A stretch of 64,000 bases of DNA from Ignavibacteriota bacterium (GCA_016708125.1 JADJGF010000001.1:248001-312000); one strand, 5' to 3'. Positions 44,916-53,853 are shown, numbered from the stretch's first letter. The notes: generated from the letters alone by a model not told the origin. Program-made: numbers and translations.

Positions 44916-46499
44916 CTACCATCTAAATTCAAAACCTGCAATTAAATCAAAAGGTTTTGCTTTATAATTCCTAAAATAATAATATTTATCATTAAGTAAA
45001 TTTTGCAACGATAATGTTAAATCAAAATTCTCAAATAATTCGTAGTTAAAATTTGCGTTTAAATTTGCAGCAACGGGAATTTCATTTGTGTTTTCAATAT
45101 CCGTATATGTTTTCCCGTAATAATTAAGTGTTAAGTTAACTCCAAAATTTGTCCAATTATATGAATAACTTAAATCTAAAATTACAGAAGAATTATACGG
45201 CAAATCTTTTGCGTTTGAAGCAGAAATATTTTGAAGAATAAAATTTCCGTAAAACTCGCCTAATGGTCCTTTTCGAAATAAAAAGTTTAAATATGCAAAT
45301 GCTTTTTCAGTATCATTTTTGTGAATTGTAAAAATTCCATTTAGTGAGTCATCTTCAAAATAAAAATTGTTATCCGAATTTACATAACCAAATCCGCCGC
45401 TTATTTCAAAATATTTTTCATATTCATATTTTGCGGCAACTTTAAGATTAAATTTATTTTCGAGAAAAAGATTTACAAAATTGTTTAATTCATAATATCT
45501 ATTTCCATTTCTAAAATCACTTAGAGTTAAAAATTCTGTAGATGGTGCAAGTTCACCAAAGACAGAAAAATTTTTGTTGAATTTTATACTTGCGTAGGCA
45601 TTGGGTGCAAAGAAAGTATTTCCTTCACTTTCTGCAAAATAAATTCCGCCTTTAACATATAAGAATGAAAAAGGATTGAAAGCCAAGCTTGCACTTGTGT
45701 TAAAGAAAGAGTTATTTCCTTCAGAAAATTCATTAGAATTAATTGACTGATTTTTAAATCCGCCATTAATTAAGAAATCGAAATTTGCTAATTTTAATTT
45801 TACATAAGCATTTGTGGAGAAAACATTTTCGCTAATCGCATCATCTTTTTGTTTATAATATTCATTATTAAATGTTAAACCAAATTTTCTATAAGAATCA
45901 GTTGCAAAATTAAATGATAAAGAAACAAGTCCATCGTTTGTTATTCTTTCCAAATTTCCATTATCGGAACCATAAAAATTATATGATTCATATAAATATT
46001 TTCCGTGCAAATCGATTTCAAGTCCCGGTAAAAAATCTGATTCATGGTCAACAAAATATTTGCTTCCCAAACCAATTCCCGCAAAACTCAATCCCGCATT
46101 TTTTACATATTCCAATTCATTCAATCCAAAAAGATGAGCATTATATGATAAATTACCTGACCAATCATTAAAGTAAAATTCACCGGAAGGCCAAGTATGC
46201 AAGCCTGCATTAAGTCTGAGCAATGCATTTGTTAATTGCAAATATTTTGGAATGCTAACAATTTGATTTTCAAAATTTGGTAATGCAATACTTGTTTGAT
46301 CATCACTAATGTTTAACGGCGTGAAAAAATCTTTTGATAATAACGGAATTAAATTTGGCTGAGATTTTTGAATTTTGGGAACTGTAATATTTTCATTTCC
46401 GGTTATTACAAAATCCGGCAATTCAATACCTTGCGTATTATCTTCTTGAGCAATTAGTAAAGAAAAACTTAAAATCAAAAGTAATATTATTTTTTTCAT
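44916..46499 (-). CDS. TonB-dependent receptor-like outer-membrane barrel lacking a plug domain
   Basis: A 527-residue protein with a signal peptide (KKIILLLILSFSLLIAQ). After cleavage comes QGIELPDFVITGNENITVP, which resembles the start of TonB-dependent receptors (a TonB-box-like DFVITG). No plug domain of the usual 120 residues follows. The remainder alternates as beta strands and ends with the receptor-like SLQNLLNDKYYYFRNY and a final FEFRW. It sits between a TPR gene and the tonB/exbBD genes, so it is probably energised by this motor. Ligand unknown. Confidence 0.7.
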   Translation of the reverse strand: MKKIILLLILSFSLLIAQEDNTQGIELPDFVITGNENITVPKIQKSQPNLIPLLSKDFFTPLNISDDQTSIALPNFENQIVSIPKYLQLTNALLRLNAGLHTWPSGEFYFNDWSGNLSYNAHLFGLNELEYVKNAGLSFAGIGLGSKYFVDHESDFLPGLEIDLHGKYLYESYNFYGSDNGNLERITNDGLVSLSFNFATDSYRKFGLTFNNEYYKQKDDAISENVFSTNAYVKLKLANFDFLINGGFKNQSINSNEFSEGNNSFFNTSASLAFNPFSFLYVKGGIYFAESEGNTFFAPNAYASIKFNKNFSVFGELAPSTEFLTLSDFRNGNRYYELNNFVNLFLENKFNLKVAAKYEYEKYFEISGGFGYVNSDNNFYFEDDSLNGIFTIHKNDTEKAFAYLNFLFRKGPLGEFYGNFILQNISASNAKDLPYNSSVILDLSYSYNWTNFGVNLTLNYYGKTYTDIENTNEIPVAANLNANFNYELFENFDLTLSLQNLLNDKYYYFRNYKAKPFDLIAGFEFRW

Positions 46500-49471
46500 A
46501 ATTGATTTAACTTCTCATTAGCTTCTTGAGCAAATTGATTTTTTCTATGTCGCTTTAAAACTGCTTTATACATTTCTGCTGCATTTGTTTTATCATTATT
46601 AATTACATAACAATCACCGAGCAATAACAAGGATTTTGTGTACCACTCGTCATACATTGTGTAAACTGAACGAAGTTTAATGAGTTCTGTGATTGCTTCC
46701 GGAATTTTCTTCTGCTGAAAATAATTTAATCCCACATAATACATTGCTTGAGCGGCAATATCATCTTTTCTTCCATCAACAACATCCTTGAATAAACTCA
46801 GAGAATATTCATAATTATTTCTTGAAAGCTCTAAAATTCCTAATTCAATTTCTGCCTTGTGATAGAACAAAGATCCGTCTTTGCTATCTACAATTTCCTG
46901 CAAAACTTGAAATGCCGAAGGAATTTGCTGATTAGCAATGTAGCTTTGTGCTTTAGCTAATTTAATTTCGGAAATTCTTTTCGAATCACTTATTTTATTT
47001 AAAACTTCATCATACAAACTAATTTCATTTCCCAAATTATTTTGAGTTCTATAAATATTCCCAAGTTCTAAAACTGAATTAAATCCTTCTTCAGAATTCA
47101 ATGAATTATTTTTTACATATTCAAAATATGGAATCGCTTTTTCCGGATCGTTTAACAATCCTGCACTTTTTCCCATCCAGTAATAAGCTTGTGAGACAGA
47201 TGCACTTTGGGGATAATTATTAACGACTTTTTCATACTCAATAATTGCTAAATCATATTGACTTGAGCTATAAAAAATTTCACCAATTTTCATTTGGATT
47301 TTATCAACATAATCAAATCCTTGATGTTCATTAATAAAATTTCTTAAATAGTTTACAGCATCATCTTGTTTATCCTGAACAACATAACAATATTGAATTC
47401 CATTTACAGCATCATAAACAAAAGGTGTATTTGGATATTGTGAAATTACTCTATTATAATTAGACACTGCTTGATCATATTCGCCTTTGTTAAAGTAAGC
47501 ATCGCCAATTGAGTAAAGTGCTATCGGAAGTAAAGTTGATTGCGGATATTTTTCAAACAAAATATTATAATGTTTTATTGCTTCATCAAATTCATTTTGC
47601 TGAAAATTAATCCAGCCGATTAAGTATTGCGAATCATCAGCGTAATTTGAAGAAGGAAATTTTAATTGAATTTGATCTAATACTTTTATTGCATTTTGAG
47701 AATCACCTGATTTAAATAAACTTTGACCATAATTAAAAAATGCTCTTTCATCATTACTAAATTCAGCTGAGTTAATTAATGCTCTTTGATAATATGTGCT
47801 TGCCTTATTAAAATCTTTTTGCGCATAATAACAATCGCCTAATCTTAATTGGCATTCGTTAAATCTTTTATCACTAGAAGCATTTTTAATAAATTCGTTG
47901 AAGTAATATGCAGATTTGGAAAAATCTGTTAAATTAAAATACGAATATGCTTTTCCGTAAATAACATCATTTGTAAATTGATCATCCTCAACATTTGTTT
48001 TATTGTAATCAGAAATTGATTTTGAAAAATTATCAAGTGTAAAATTTGTTTCGGCTCTATAGAAATACAATTTACTTTTTTCAATTTCAGTATCATTCTC
48101 ATTTATCGAATTAAAATTCTTAATTGCTTCATTGCTATTTTTAAGATAGAAATTAGAAACTCCCAAACCCAAATGGCATCTATCTTTTAGCTGAACCGGA
48201 ATTTGTGAAATATTCAATCCATATTGAAAATATTCTTTCGCTTTTGCGTAATCTTTTCTTCTCAAACTAATTTCACCTAAAAGCGTGTAAGATTTTGATC
48301 TGGTAAACGGATCGGAATTTTTTAATGATTGAAGTAAAGATTCTTCCGATTCATCAAAACTTTTTTCGCTGAATTTACTTATTCCAATATTTAACTTAAC
48401 TCTTTGCGCTAAAGGATTATTAGGATATTTTTCCGCAAATTTTTTATGGATTTCAATAGCTTCATTATAATTACCAGCATACCTTTTTGCTTCGCCGCTC
48501 CAATAAAAAGATTTTATTGCGATTGAATCGTCTTTACTGTTTGATAACGAATTAAAAAGTTTATATGCACTTTCATAATCGCTCTGCTGAAAATTAATCC
48601 ATGCTAAACCATATCTTATTTTGTTTAACATATCATCAGAAGGCGTATTATTTAGAATTCTTTTGTATGCATCAGAAGCATTATTATATTCTTTCAATCT
48701 GTAAAATGAATTTGCCAAAATATAATCCGAGCTATTTTTATCATCAATATCTAACTCATCAATCAACGGATCTGATAATTCCAAAATTGCATTATCATAT
48801 TCTTTAAGTTCAAAATAGCAAACTCCTATTCTATATTGAGATTGTGCTGCTAATTCGCTTTTTCGGTGGAATCCCAAAAGTTTATCATAATATTCAACAG
48901 CTTTGCGGTATTCACCTTTTTTTTCATAAACATTTGCCAAGGAAAAAATACTATGATCAACAAAGTTATTGTTATATTTAGAATTTACTGCCGAACTAAA
49001 AAATTGTTCGGCTTTATTTAAATCATTTTCCTCAATAAATGTTTCACCTATTAAATGATATGCGGATCCGGAATAATCTGATGCTGGATATTTATTAACA
49101 AGAATTACCAAATATTCTCTGCTTTTCTCAAATATTTTTTTATCGAAATAAAGATTACCTAATCTGAAAAGTGCTAATTCTCTTAGATTCGATGTAGGAT
49201 AATTTTCAACAAATTCTTCATATTGCGAAATTGCGCCGTCAAATTGTTCTAATCCTAATAGACTTTCTCCAAGATAAAGTTTTGCACTGGAAAGTAAATT
49301 TTCATCAACTTCTGATTGTGAAATAAATTGGTTAAAATTTGAAATAGCTCGCGAAAAATCACCGTTATGAAATTGTTTCATTCCTTCTGAATAAAAAGAA
49401 ATATCTTTTTGGGCAATTTGGTAATTTGAAAAAATTAATAGTAGGATAAGAATAATGATTGAATTTTTCAT
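46496..49471 (-). CDS. giant exported tetratricopeptide-repeat protein
   Basis: A 991-residue protein with a signal peptide (IIILILLLIFSNYQIAQ) and about 25 tetratricopeptide repeats over nearly its whole length, such as FDGAISQYEEFVENYPTSNL, EYRKAVEYYDKLLGFHRKSE and DKTNAAEMYKAVLKRHRKNQ. Such periplasmic TPR proteins (compare YbgF/CpoB and BamD) act as scaffolds. It overlaps the barrel gene by 4 bases and starts the operon that leads to tonB. It may connect the motor, peptidoglycan and barrel, which is inference from context. Confidence 0.82.
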   Translation of the reverse strand: MKNSIIILILLLIFSNYQIAQKDISFYSEGMKQFHNGDFSRAISNFNQFISQSEVDENLLSSAKLYLGESLLGLEQFDGAISQYEEFVENYPTSNLRELALFRLGNLYFDKKIFEKSREYLVILVNKYPASDYSGSAYHLIGETFIEENDLNKAEQFFSSAVNSKYNNNFVDHSIFSLANVYEKKGEYRKAVEYYDKLLGFHRKSELAAQSQYRIGVCYFELKEYDNAILELSDPLIDELDIDDKNSSDYILANSFYRLKEYNNASDAYKRILNNTPSDDMLNKIRYGLAWINFQQSDYESAYKLFNSLSNSKDDSIAIKSFYWSGEAKRYAGNYNEAIEIHKKFAEKYPNNPLAQRVKLNIGISKFSEKSFDESEESLLQSLKNSDPFTRSKSYTLLGEISLRRKDYAKAKEYFQYGLNISQIPVQLKDRCHLGLGVSNFYLKNSNEAIKNFNSINENDTEIEKSKLYFYRAETNFTLDNFSKSISDYNKTNVEDDQFTNDVIYGKAYSYFNLTDFSKSAYYFNEFIKNASSDKRFNECQLRLGDCYYAQKDFNKASTYYQRALINSAEFSNDERAFFNYGQSLFKSGDSQNAIKVLDQIQLKFPSSNYADDSQYLIGWINFQQNEFDEAIKHYNILFEKYPQSTLLPIALYSIGDAYFNKGEYDQAVSNYNRVISQYPNTPFVYDAVNGIQYCYVVQDKQDDAVNYLRNFINEHQGFDYVDKIQMKIGEIFYSSSQYDLAIIEYEKVVNNYPQSASVSQAYYWMGKSAGLLNDPEKAIPYFEYVKNNSLNSEEGFNSVLELGNIYRTQNNLGNEISLYDEVLNKISDSKRISEIKLAKAQSYIANQQIPSAFQVLQEIVDSKDGSLFYHKAEIELGILELSRNNYEYSLSLFKDVVDGRKDDIAAQAMYYVGLNYFQQKKIPEAITELIKLRSVYTMYDEWYTKSLLLLGDCYVINNDKTNAAEMYKAVLKRHRKNQFAQEANEKLNQL

Positions 49472-49637
49472 AGTTTTTAGAAATCTTAAAATTCTACAAT
49501 AACTAATTAAACCAAAAATTAAAGAGAAAAGTTTCAGAACTTTTTAATAAATAGATTTCTAAAATATAAGTAATTAGTAGAATAAGTTAAAGATAAATAT
49601 TATAATATCTTCTTAACTTATTAAATTATTTTATGTT

Positions 49638-49675
49638 ATAAAAAAAACCCAAATAGAAATTTTCTACTTGGGTTT
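49638..49675 (-). terminator. rho-independent terminator after the tRNA/TPR unit
   Basis: On the minus strand AAACCCAA (49675-49668) pairs with TTGGGTTT (49652-49645), with an inner TAGAA/TTCTA pairing, followed by seven T's from 49647 to 49641. It lies 20 bases after the stop of the 257-residue TPR gene, so it ends that transcription unit. The rest of the 223-base gap to 49472 holds no gene. Confidence 0.85.
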
Positions 49676-49694
49676 AATAAATAACAATTTGAGA

Positions 49695-50465
49695 TTAGTT
49701 CAAATATTTTAATTCGTGATTACAACGGTCTTTGTATTGTTTATCGGCACTTGCAATTTTAAAATTTTCTTTCGCTTTTTCAACTTCATTTAAACCTTTA
49801 AAAGCTAAAGCTTTGTAAAAGTATGCGGCACCTTTTGGAACTTCTGATTTTGCTCCTCTATGATTTATTGCATTATCTGCAGCTTTAAGAGCATCATCAT
49901 ATTTTGCAGTTTCGATATATAAGTCAGCTAATTTTAAATAGGCAGCATCATAATTATAATTTGCAACGGCATTTTTCAAATGTTCCGAAGCTTTTTCATA
50001 ATTTTTATCTTTTAATGCATCCTCGCCTAATTTTGTATAAGCTAAGCCAATGTATTTTGCTGCCTGTTCTTGGTATTTTTTTTCTTTATTCATTTCTTTA
50101 AACTTTGAGAAATTTTCTATTGCAAGGTCATATTTTCCCCAAGAATAGTAATTTGTACCCATTGCATTATATGCAGTTGTAAATTTAGAATTTACTCCTA
50201 AACATTTTTTTAATGCATCTTCGGCTTTTTCAAAATTTCTTTGTTTTTTGTAAACTGTACTAATTTGATAATAAATTCTATAATCTTTATCAATATCCAA
50301 AGCTTTATTATAATTTTCTAAAGCTCCAGCAAAATTACCGGATTTCATTTGTTTGTTGCCTTCATTATAGAGTTTTGCAGCTTCAACATTCATTTCTGCT
50401 TCTTGAGCAAAAACTGCTGCAAAAGAGAACAGTAGAGTAATTAGGATTTTAAAAAATTTCTTCAT
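49695..50465 (-). CDS. exported TPR protein, co-transcribed with tRNA-Leu
   Basis: About 256 residues with a signal peptide (FFKILITLLFSFAAVFAQ) and five or six TPR units, e.g. LYNEGNKQMKSGNFAGALEN, FEKAEDALKKCLGVNSKF and YDDALKAADNAINHRGAK. I use ATG 50465, preceded by AAAGGTGA; a GTG three codons up is in frame. It starts 38 bases after the tRNA-Leu 3' end with no terminator between, so both are probably one transcript. It is likely a periplasmic scaffold of unknown role. Confidence 0.78.
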   Translation of the reverse strand: MKKFFKILITLLFSFAAVFAQEAEMNVEAAKLYNEGNKQMKSGNFAGALENYNKALDIDKDYRIYYQISTVYKKQRNFEKAEDALKKCLGVNSKFTTAYNAMGTNYYSWGKYDLAIENFSKFKEMNKEKKYQEQAAKYIGLAYTKLGEDALKDKNYEKASEHLKNAVANYNYDAAYLKLADLYIETAKYDDALKAADNAINHRGAKSEVPKGAAYFYKALAFKGLNEVEKAKENFKIASADKQYKDRCNHELKYLN

Positions 50466-50502
50466 TAATCTCACCTTTCCTTTTTTTAGTTAAACATGTG
50501 TG

Positions 50503-50586
50503 TGCGGAAGACGGGACTTGAACCCGTATGCCCTTACGGGCACTACCCCCTCAAGATAGCGTGTATACCAATTTCACCACTTCCGC
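50503..50586 (-). tRNA. tRNA-Leu (anticodon GAG)
   Basis: On the minus strand a cloverleaf with acceptor GCGGAAG/CTTCCGC, discriminator A, a T-arm with GGTTCAAGTCC and a long variable arm (TGCCCGTAAGGGCA) typical of a class II tRNA. The anticodon stem is CTATC/GGTAG with the loop TTGAGGG, giving GAG. The CCA end is not encoded. Length 84 bases. Confidence 0.95.
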
Positions 50587-50597
50587 AAAATAGGTTT

Positions 50598-50628
50598 CAA
50601 AGATAAAGTTATAATAATAAAAATGCAA
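50598..50628 (-). promoter_or_regulatory. Bacteroidota-type promoter of tRNA-Leu
   Basis: On the minus strand TTG (50628-50626), a 20-base spacer and TATCTTTG (50605-50598) match the Bacteroidota -33/-7 pattern TTG...TAnnTTTG exactly. It lies 12 bases before the tRNA 5' end. Confidence 0.65.
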
Positions 50629-50719
50629 TATCTTAAATTAACACTATTTTACGAAGTGCGTACGGGTAAACAATCAGTTTTTTTAGTTTGTTCCAATTGA
50701 ATTGAATAAAATTTTTTCG

Positions 50720-51202
50720 CTAATTTTCTCTTTCTTTAGAAATTCTTTTTCTGCCTTTATCTAAAAGAATATCTCTTACATCTTTTTTAAACTTTCTATC
50801 AAAAAGAATAACTTTTGCTATTTGTTCATCTGTTAAAATATCATCGAGCGATTTTACAAAATTATTTTTCTCTTCAGTAATTTTAATTTCAAAAGTGATA
50901 CATTTATCTATAAATTCCGAATAATTTTTTTCTTTCTTTTCATTATGTAATATTTTTTCCATTTTATCAAGTTCTGAGTCAAATTCTTTCATTATTTCAA
51001 AAACTTTATCTCTGTTTTTGTTTCTTCTTGTGATAAACTTTATTGCTGTATTTTCTTCAAGATTAAGGATTTCCAATAATTTTAATTGTTCAAGTTGTTC
51101 AAATTTTTTATGCGGCTGCTCAAACAGAGGTTTATCTATTTCTTGCGCAAAAATATTTCCCACAAAAAATAGTATTGTTAATAAAATAATTGTTGGTTTC
51201 AT
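50720..51202 (-). CDS. small exported helical protein, Spy/CpxP-like
   Basis: About 160 residues with a signal peptide (IILLTILFFVGNIFAQ) followed by charged helices and a DEQIAKVILFDRKFKKDVRD ending, in the manner of Spy/CpxP periplasmic proteins that respond to envelope stress. I choose ATG 51202 (AGGAAA upstream) because it puts the hydrophobic segment at the N terminus; an ATG at 51238 would overlap the anti-sigma gene. It is third in the minus-strand sigma/anti-sigma operon. The identity is inferred from size, composition and context. Confidence 0.6.
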   Translation of the reverse strand: MKPTIILLTILFFVGNIFAQEIDKPLFEQPHKKFEQLEQLKLLEILNLEENTAIKFITRRNKNRDKVFEIMKEFDSELDKMEKILHNEKKEKNYSEFIDKCITFEIKITEEKNNFVKSLDDILTDEQIAKVILFDRKFKKDVRDILLDKGRKRISKEREN

Positions 51203-51209
51203 TGTTTTC

Positions 51210-51818
51210 CTATAGAATTTTTTTATTAATAAGTTCATTATAAACTAAGTTAAATTCATTTTCAGATAATTGATTTACTACACTTTCATTCAATTCAAAA
51301 ATGTGATTATTTTCTTCAAGATAATTTATTATAATTTTTTCATAATCACTTTCATCATAAAGAACCGAATAAATATTTGATTCATAATTTACATTATTAT
51401 TTAATTGAATTGATTCTTTCAAAAGTTCATTTGCAATTTCATTGTTTTCGGTAAAATCGGAAATAAAATTGCTAAAATTTATTTCTTTATTTGCGCTGTT
51501 TTGGTTATTGATTACCTTAAATATTAATAAGAATGAAATTAAAAAAATCGGAATAAGATACGCAGCATTAGGAATTTTACTAAAATTAAAGAATGAATTT
51601 TCTTGTTCAGAAATTCTTTCTCTTACTCTTGGTAAAAGTGTTATAAAATAACTTTCATCAAAATTTAAATCCGGATTTAGACTTTTGTATTTTGATAAAA
51701 ATTTATTGAACTCTTTTCTTATATTTTCGTTTTCCGAAAGCTCCCTTTCAAATTTTTGCTTTTCTAAAACTGATAATTCATTTTCAACATATTTAGTAAA
51801 TCGTAATATATTATTCAT
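51210..51818 (-). CDS. membrane-anchored anti-sigma-factor-like protein
   Basis: A 202-residue protein: residues 1-75 form a helical cytoplasmic part (FTKYVENELSVLEKQKFERE, FITLLPRVRERI) resembling the anti-sigma zinc-finger-like fold without the Cys, then a membrane helix near 86-105 (AAYLIPIFLISFLLIFKVI), then a periplasmic tail of about 95 acidic residues. It overlaps the sigma gene by 8 bases. The arrangement fits an ECF anti-sigma factor that holds its partner until an envelope signal arrives. No sequence family is certain. Confidence 0.7.
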   Translation of the reverse strand: MNNILRFTKYVENELSVLEKQKFERELSENENIRKEFNKFLSKYKSLNPDLNFDESYFITLLPRVRERISEQENSFFNFSKIPNAAYLIPIFLISFLLIFKVINNQNSANKEINFSNFISDFTENNEIANELLKESIQLNNNVNYESNIYSVLYDESDYEKIIINYLEENNHIFELNESVVNQLSENEFNLVYNELINKKIL

Positions 51819-52356
51819 AATCTTCCAGTTTAGTTAAAATTTTATTTACTGCATGAAAATAATTTGCTTTTAATCCGCCGATACTTTTGCCAGTAATTTC
51901 TGAAATTTCCTCATAAGTTAATTCATCAAATTTTCTTAAAACAAAAACTTCTCTCTGTTTAACCGGCAATTTATCCAATGCCGAATTCAGTTTTTCTAAT
52001 TTTTCCTTATCTTCCAAATTTTTAATAATATCATTTTCACTATTTATATCCATCGACGATTCATTAATGCTAAAAAAATTTTTCACTTTATTTTTTCTAA
52101 TCAAATTTAAACTTCTAGTAAATGTAATTTTATAAATCCAAGTTTTTAATGATGAATTAAATTTAAACGTTTTTAATTTATTGTAAAGAACAATAATTAC
52201 CTGCTGAGTAATTTCATCAGCATCGTAATGATTTCCAAGCATTCTTCTGGCGTTCCAATAAATTAATTTTTGATACTCCCTTACAATTTTATTAAAAGAT
52301 TTTTCATCACCATTAATAAAGTTTGTAACCAGTTCAAATTCTTTTTCATCAACCAT
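51811..52356 (-). CDS. ECF-type RNA polymerase sigma factor
   Basis: A 181-residue sigma-70-family protein of the extracytoplasmic-function type. Region 2 near residues 23-90 has YQKLIYWNARRMLGNHYDAD and EITQQVIIVLYNKLKTF, with SSLKTWIYKITFTRSLNLIR; region 4 near 125-175 has LPVKQREVFVLRKFDELTYE and ISEITGKSIGGLKANYFHAV. Region 3 is absent, as in ECF factors. It is followed by a membrane anti-sigma gene and preceded by a mirror promoter, implying autoregulation. Confidence 0.9.
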   Translation of the reverse strand: MVDEKEFELVTNFINGDEKSFNKIVREYQKLIYWNARRMLGNHYDADEITQQVIIVLYNKLKTFKFNSSLKTWIYKITFTRSLNLIRKNKVKNFFSINESSMDINSENDIIKNLEDKEKLEKLNSALDKLPVKQREVFVLRKFDELTYEEISEITGKSIGGLKANYFHAVNKILTKLEDYE

Positions 52357-52379
52357 AAATTTCCTTTAACAATAATTTA

Positions 52380-52406
52380 GACAAAAATTTTTAGAGCAAG
52401 GTTTAA
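52380..52406 (-). promoter_or_regulatory. candidate ECF-type promoter of the sigma/anti-sigma operon
   Basis: On the minus strand TTAAACC (52406-52400), a 17-base spacer and GTC (52382-52380) followed by TAAAT form an AAC...GTC promoter of the ECF kind. It lies 24 bases before the sigma-factor ATG and mirrors the plus-strand copy with the same spacing. Confidence 0.55.
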
Positions 52407-52417
52407 TTTTTTTTTCA

Positions 52418-52444
52418 TTAAACCCGTACTAAAAAACTTGTGTC
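52418..52444 (+). promoter_or_regulatory. candidate ECF-type promoter of the Spy-like gene
   Basis: TTAAACC (52418-52424), a 17-base spacer and GTC (52442-52444) followed by AAATAA. The spacer and both boxes equal those of the minus-strand promoter, though spacer bases differ. It lies 35 bases before the ATG at 52480. Confidence 0.55.
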
Positions 52445-52479
52445 AAATAAGCAAAACATAAATTCACAAAGGAGGAAAA

Positions 52480-53010
52480 ATGAAAAAGTTATTCATGTTT
52501 GTTGTTTTATCGGCATTTGTTTTAATTCAATCACAAAATTTATTTGCACAAAAACAGAAAAATATTAAAGACAATTTTCTGGGAATTAAAAAATTAAATT
52601 TGACTGAAGAACAAAAGAAAAAATTTGATCAAATTCAATTTAACCAAGAAGAAAAAATTATTGATCTTCAAGCTAAATTGAAAATGAACAGATTGGAAAT
52701 TAAAAAACTTTTCAATTCAGAAAATTTTAGCGAAAATGAATTTGTAAGTTTAACTCAAAATGCCGGAAAGTTGAGAAATGATTTATCTGATTTAAGAACA
52801 AAAATGTGGCTTGATGTTTACAAAATTCTTGATAAAGCCCAAAAAGAAGATTGGAAAAAACATTTTGCGGAAATGCCGGATGATTTTAGAGAAAAAGCAC
52901 GAGATTTTAAAAGAATGCATAATTTTGATGGAGAACGCGGGAAAAGAAATTTAATGCCTCCACCTCCACCAATGGAAGAAAATGAAGACGAACCGGAACA
53001 AGAAAATTAA
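52480..53010 (+). CDS. Spy/CpxP-like periplasmic protein
   Basis: A 176-residue protein with a signal peptide (LFMFVVLSAFVLIQSQNLFAQ) and the LTxxQ-type motif LNLTEEQKKKFDQI near residue 40, then helices with KLRNDLSDLRTKM and WKKHFAEMP. The C-terminal tail has a PPPPP run and acidic residues. Spy/CpxP proteins are periplasmic chaperones or stress sensors induced by envelope stress; metal resistance relatives exist. AAGGAGG precedes the ATG. Transcription diverges from the ECF operon under a matching promoter. Confidence 0.8.
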   Translation: MKKLFMFVVLSAFVLIQSQNLFAQKQKNIKDNFLGIKKLNLTEEQKKKFDQIQFNQEEKIIDLQAKLKMNRLEIKKLFNSENFSENEFVSLTQNAGKLRNDLSDLRTKMWLDVYKILDKAQKEDWKKHFAEMPDDFREKARDFKRMHNFDGERGKRNLMPPPPPMEENEDEPEQEN

Positions 53011-53037
53011 TTGTAATTTTTAGATAAAAAATAAAAG

Positions 53038-53060
53038 ACCGGAATTTTTTCCGGTTTTTT
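53038..53060. terminator. terminator after the Spy-like gene
   Basis: ACCGGAA (53038-53044) and TTCCGGT (53049-53055) form a stem with a TTTT loop followed by T's. The opposing gene ends at 53059 within the T-run, so the hairpin can serve both directions. Confidence 0.8.
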
Positions 53061-53853
53061 ATTTTTCCTTTGCTTTTAACTTTTCTATATTTCTCATATA
53101 TCTTTGATAACCTTCCGGAATTTTTGGTCCGGTTAAATTCATTTTTGCCGAAGCTGATTTTTCAACAAACAATGATTCACCGCTTTCCGAAATAAAATAA
53201 TGAGAAACTATTGAAAAAATTTCGTCGTAACCTTTTACTTTTAAAAGCTGTAATCCGTAAAGTTGATCAAAAAAGTAAATCAAATCTTCTTTAGACCCTT
53301 TCCAAACAATTTTTCTTTGTTTCTCTTTCAGTTCTCTAATCGAAGTAGAATTTTCAAATTGATTTAAACTTTCATCCTCAAATCGATTTTGGTTTTCTTC
53401 TTCTATTTCATTTTGGCTGTTTTTAATTTCTTCCATTTTTTCTTCTCTTTTATAAAACGAATTTTCCTTCTGATTGTTAAATTTTTCTCTCTGCTCAATC
53501 CAGAAATTTATTTCTGCATCAACAAGTTTTTGAAATTTTTTATAATTAATTACTTCTTCGCGAAGATGTCTTTTTAAAATTTCTTCGCTAATAAATCTAT
53601 TTGAATATAATGGCGAATTATAGTATCCAATTACTGTTTTCAGAAATTCAGTTAATTCACTACATCCGTCATCGGCAAATTTATTTTCAGATACATAATT
53701 TCTTAATGGTTGAAATTTAGTTTGAGTAAAACACTGAATAACCTTATTTACTTCAAGTTTAACTCCATAAAGAAAACTTAATTTTTCCTCCGAAGTTTGA
53801 AAAGTATCTAATGTAAAAAGGATTTTATGGTAATTAAATCTTCCTGCAACCAT
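53059..53853 (-). CDS. unrecognised helical protein with RteC-like C-terminal region
   Basis: About 264 residues, no signal or membrane segment. The N-terminal half is helical and includes KVIQCFTQTKFQPLRNYVSEN and a Cys near 65; residues 130-175 are a Glu/Asn/Gln-rich linker. The last 85 residues (IVWKGSKEDLIYFFDQL, then a SHYF segment and KMNLTGPKIPEGYQ) faintly recall RteC-type regulators of Bacteroides mobile elements, but this is not secure. I use ATG 53853; a GTG upstream is in frame. A CRP/FNR-like palindrome and TATAAT lie upstream, so it may be regulated by that family. Confidence 0.6.
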   Translation of the reverse strand: MVAGRFNYHKILFTLDTFQTSEEKLSFLYGVKLEVNKVIQCFTQTKFQPLRNYVSENKFADDGCSELTEFLKTVIGYYNSPLYSNRFISEEILKRHLREEVINYKKFQKLVDAEINFWIEQREKFNNQKENSFYKREEKMEEIKNSQNEIEEENQNRFEDESLNQFENSTSIRELKEKQRKIVWKGSKEDLIYFFDQLYGLQLLKVKGYDEIFSIVSHYFISESGESLFVEKSASAKMNLTGPKIPEGYQRYMRNIEKLKAKEK

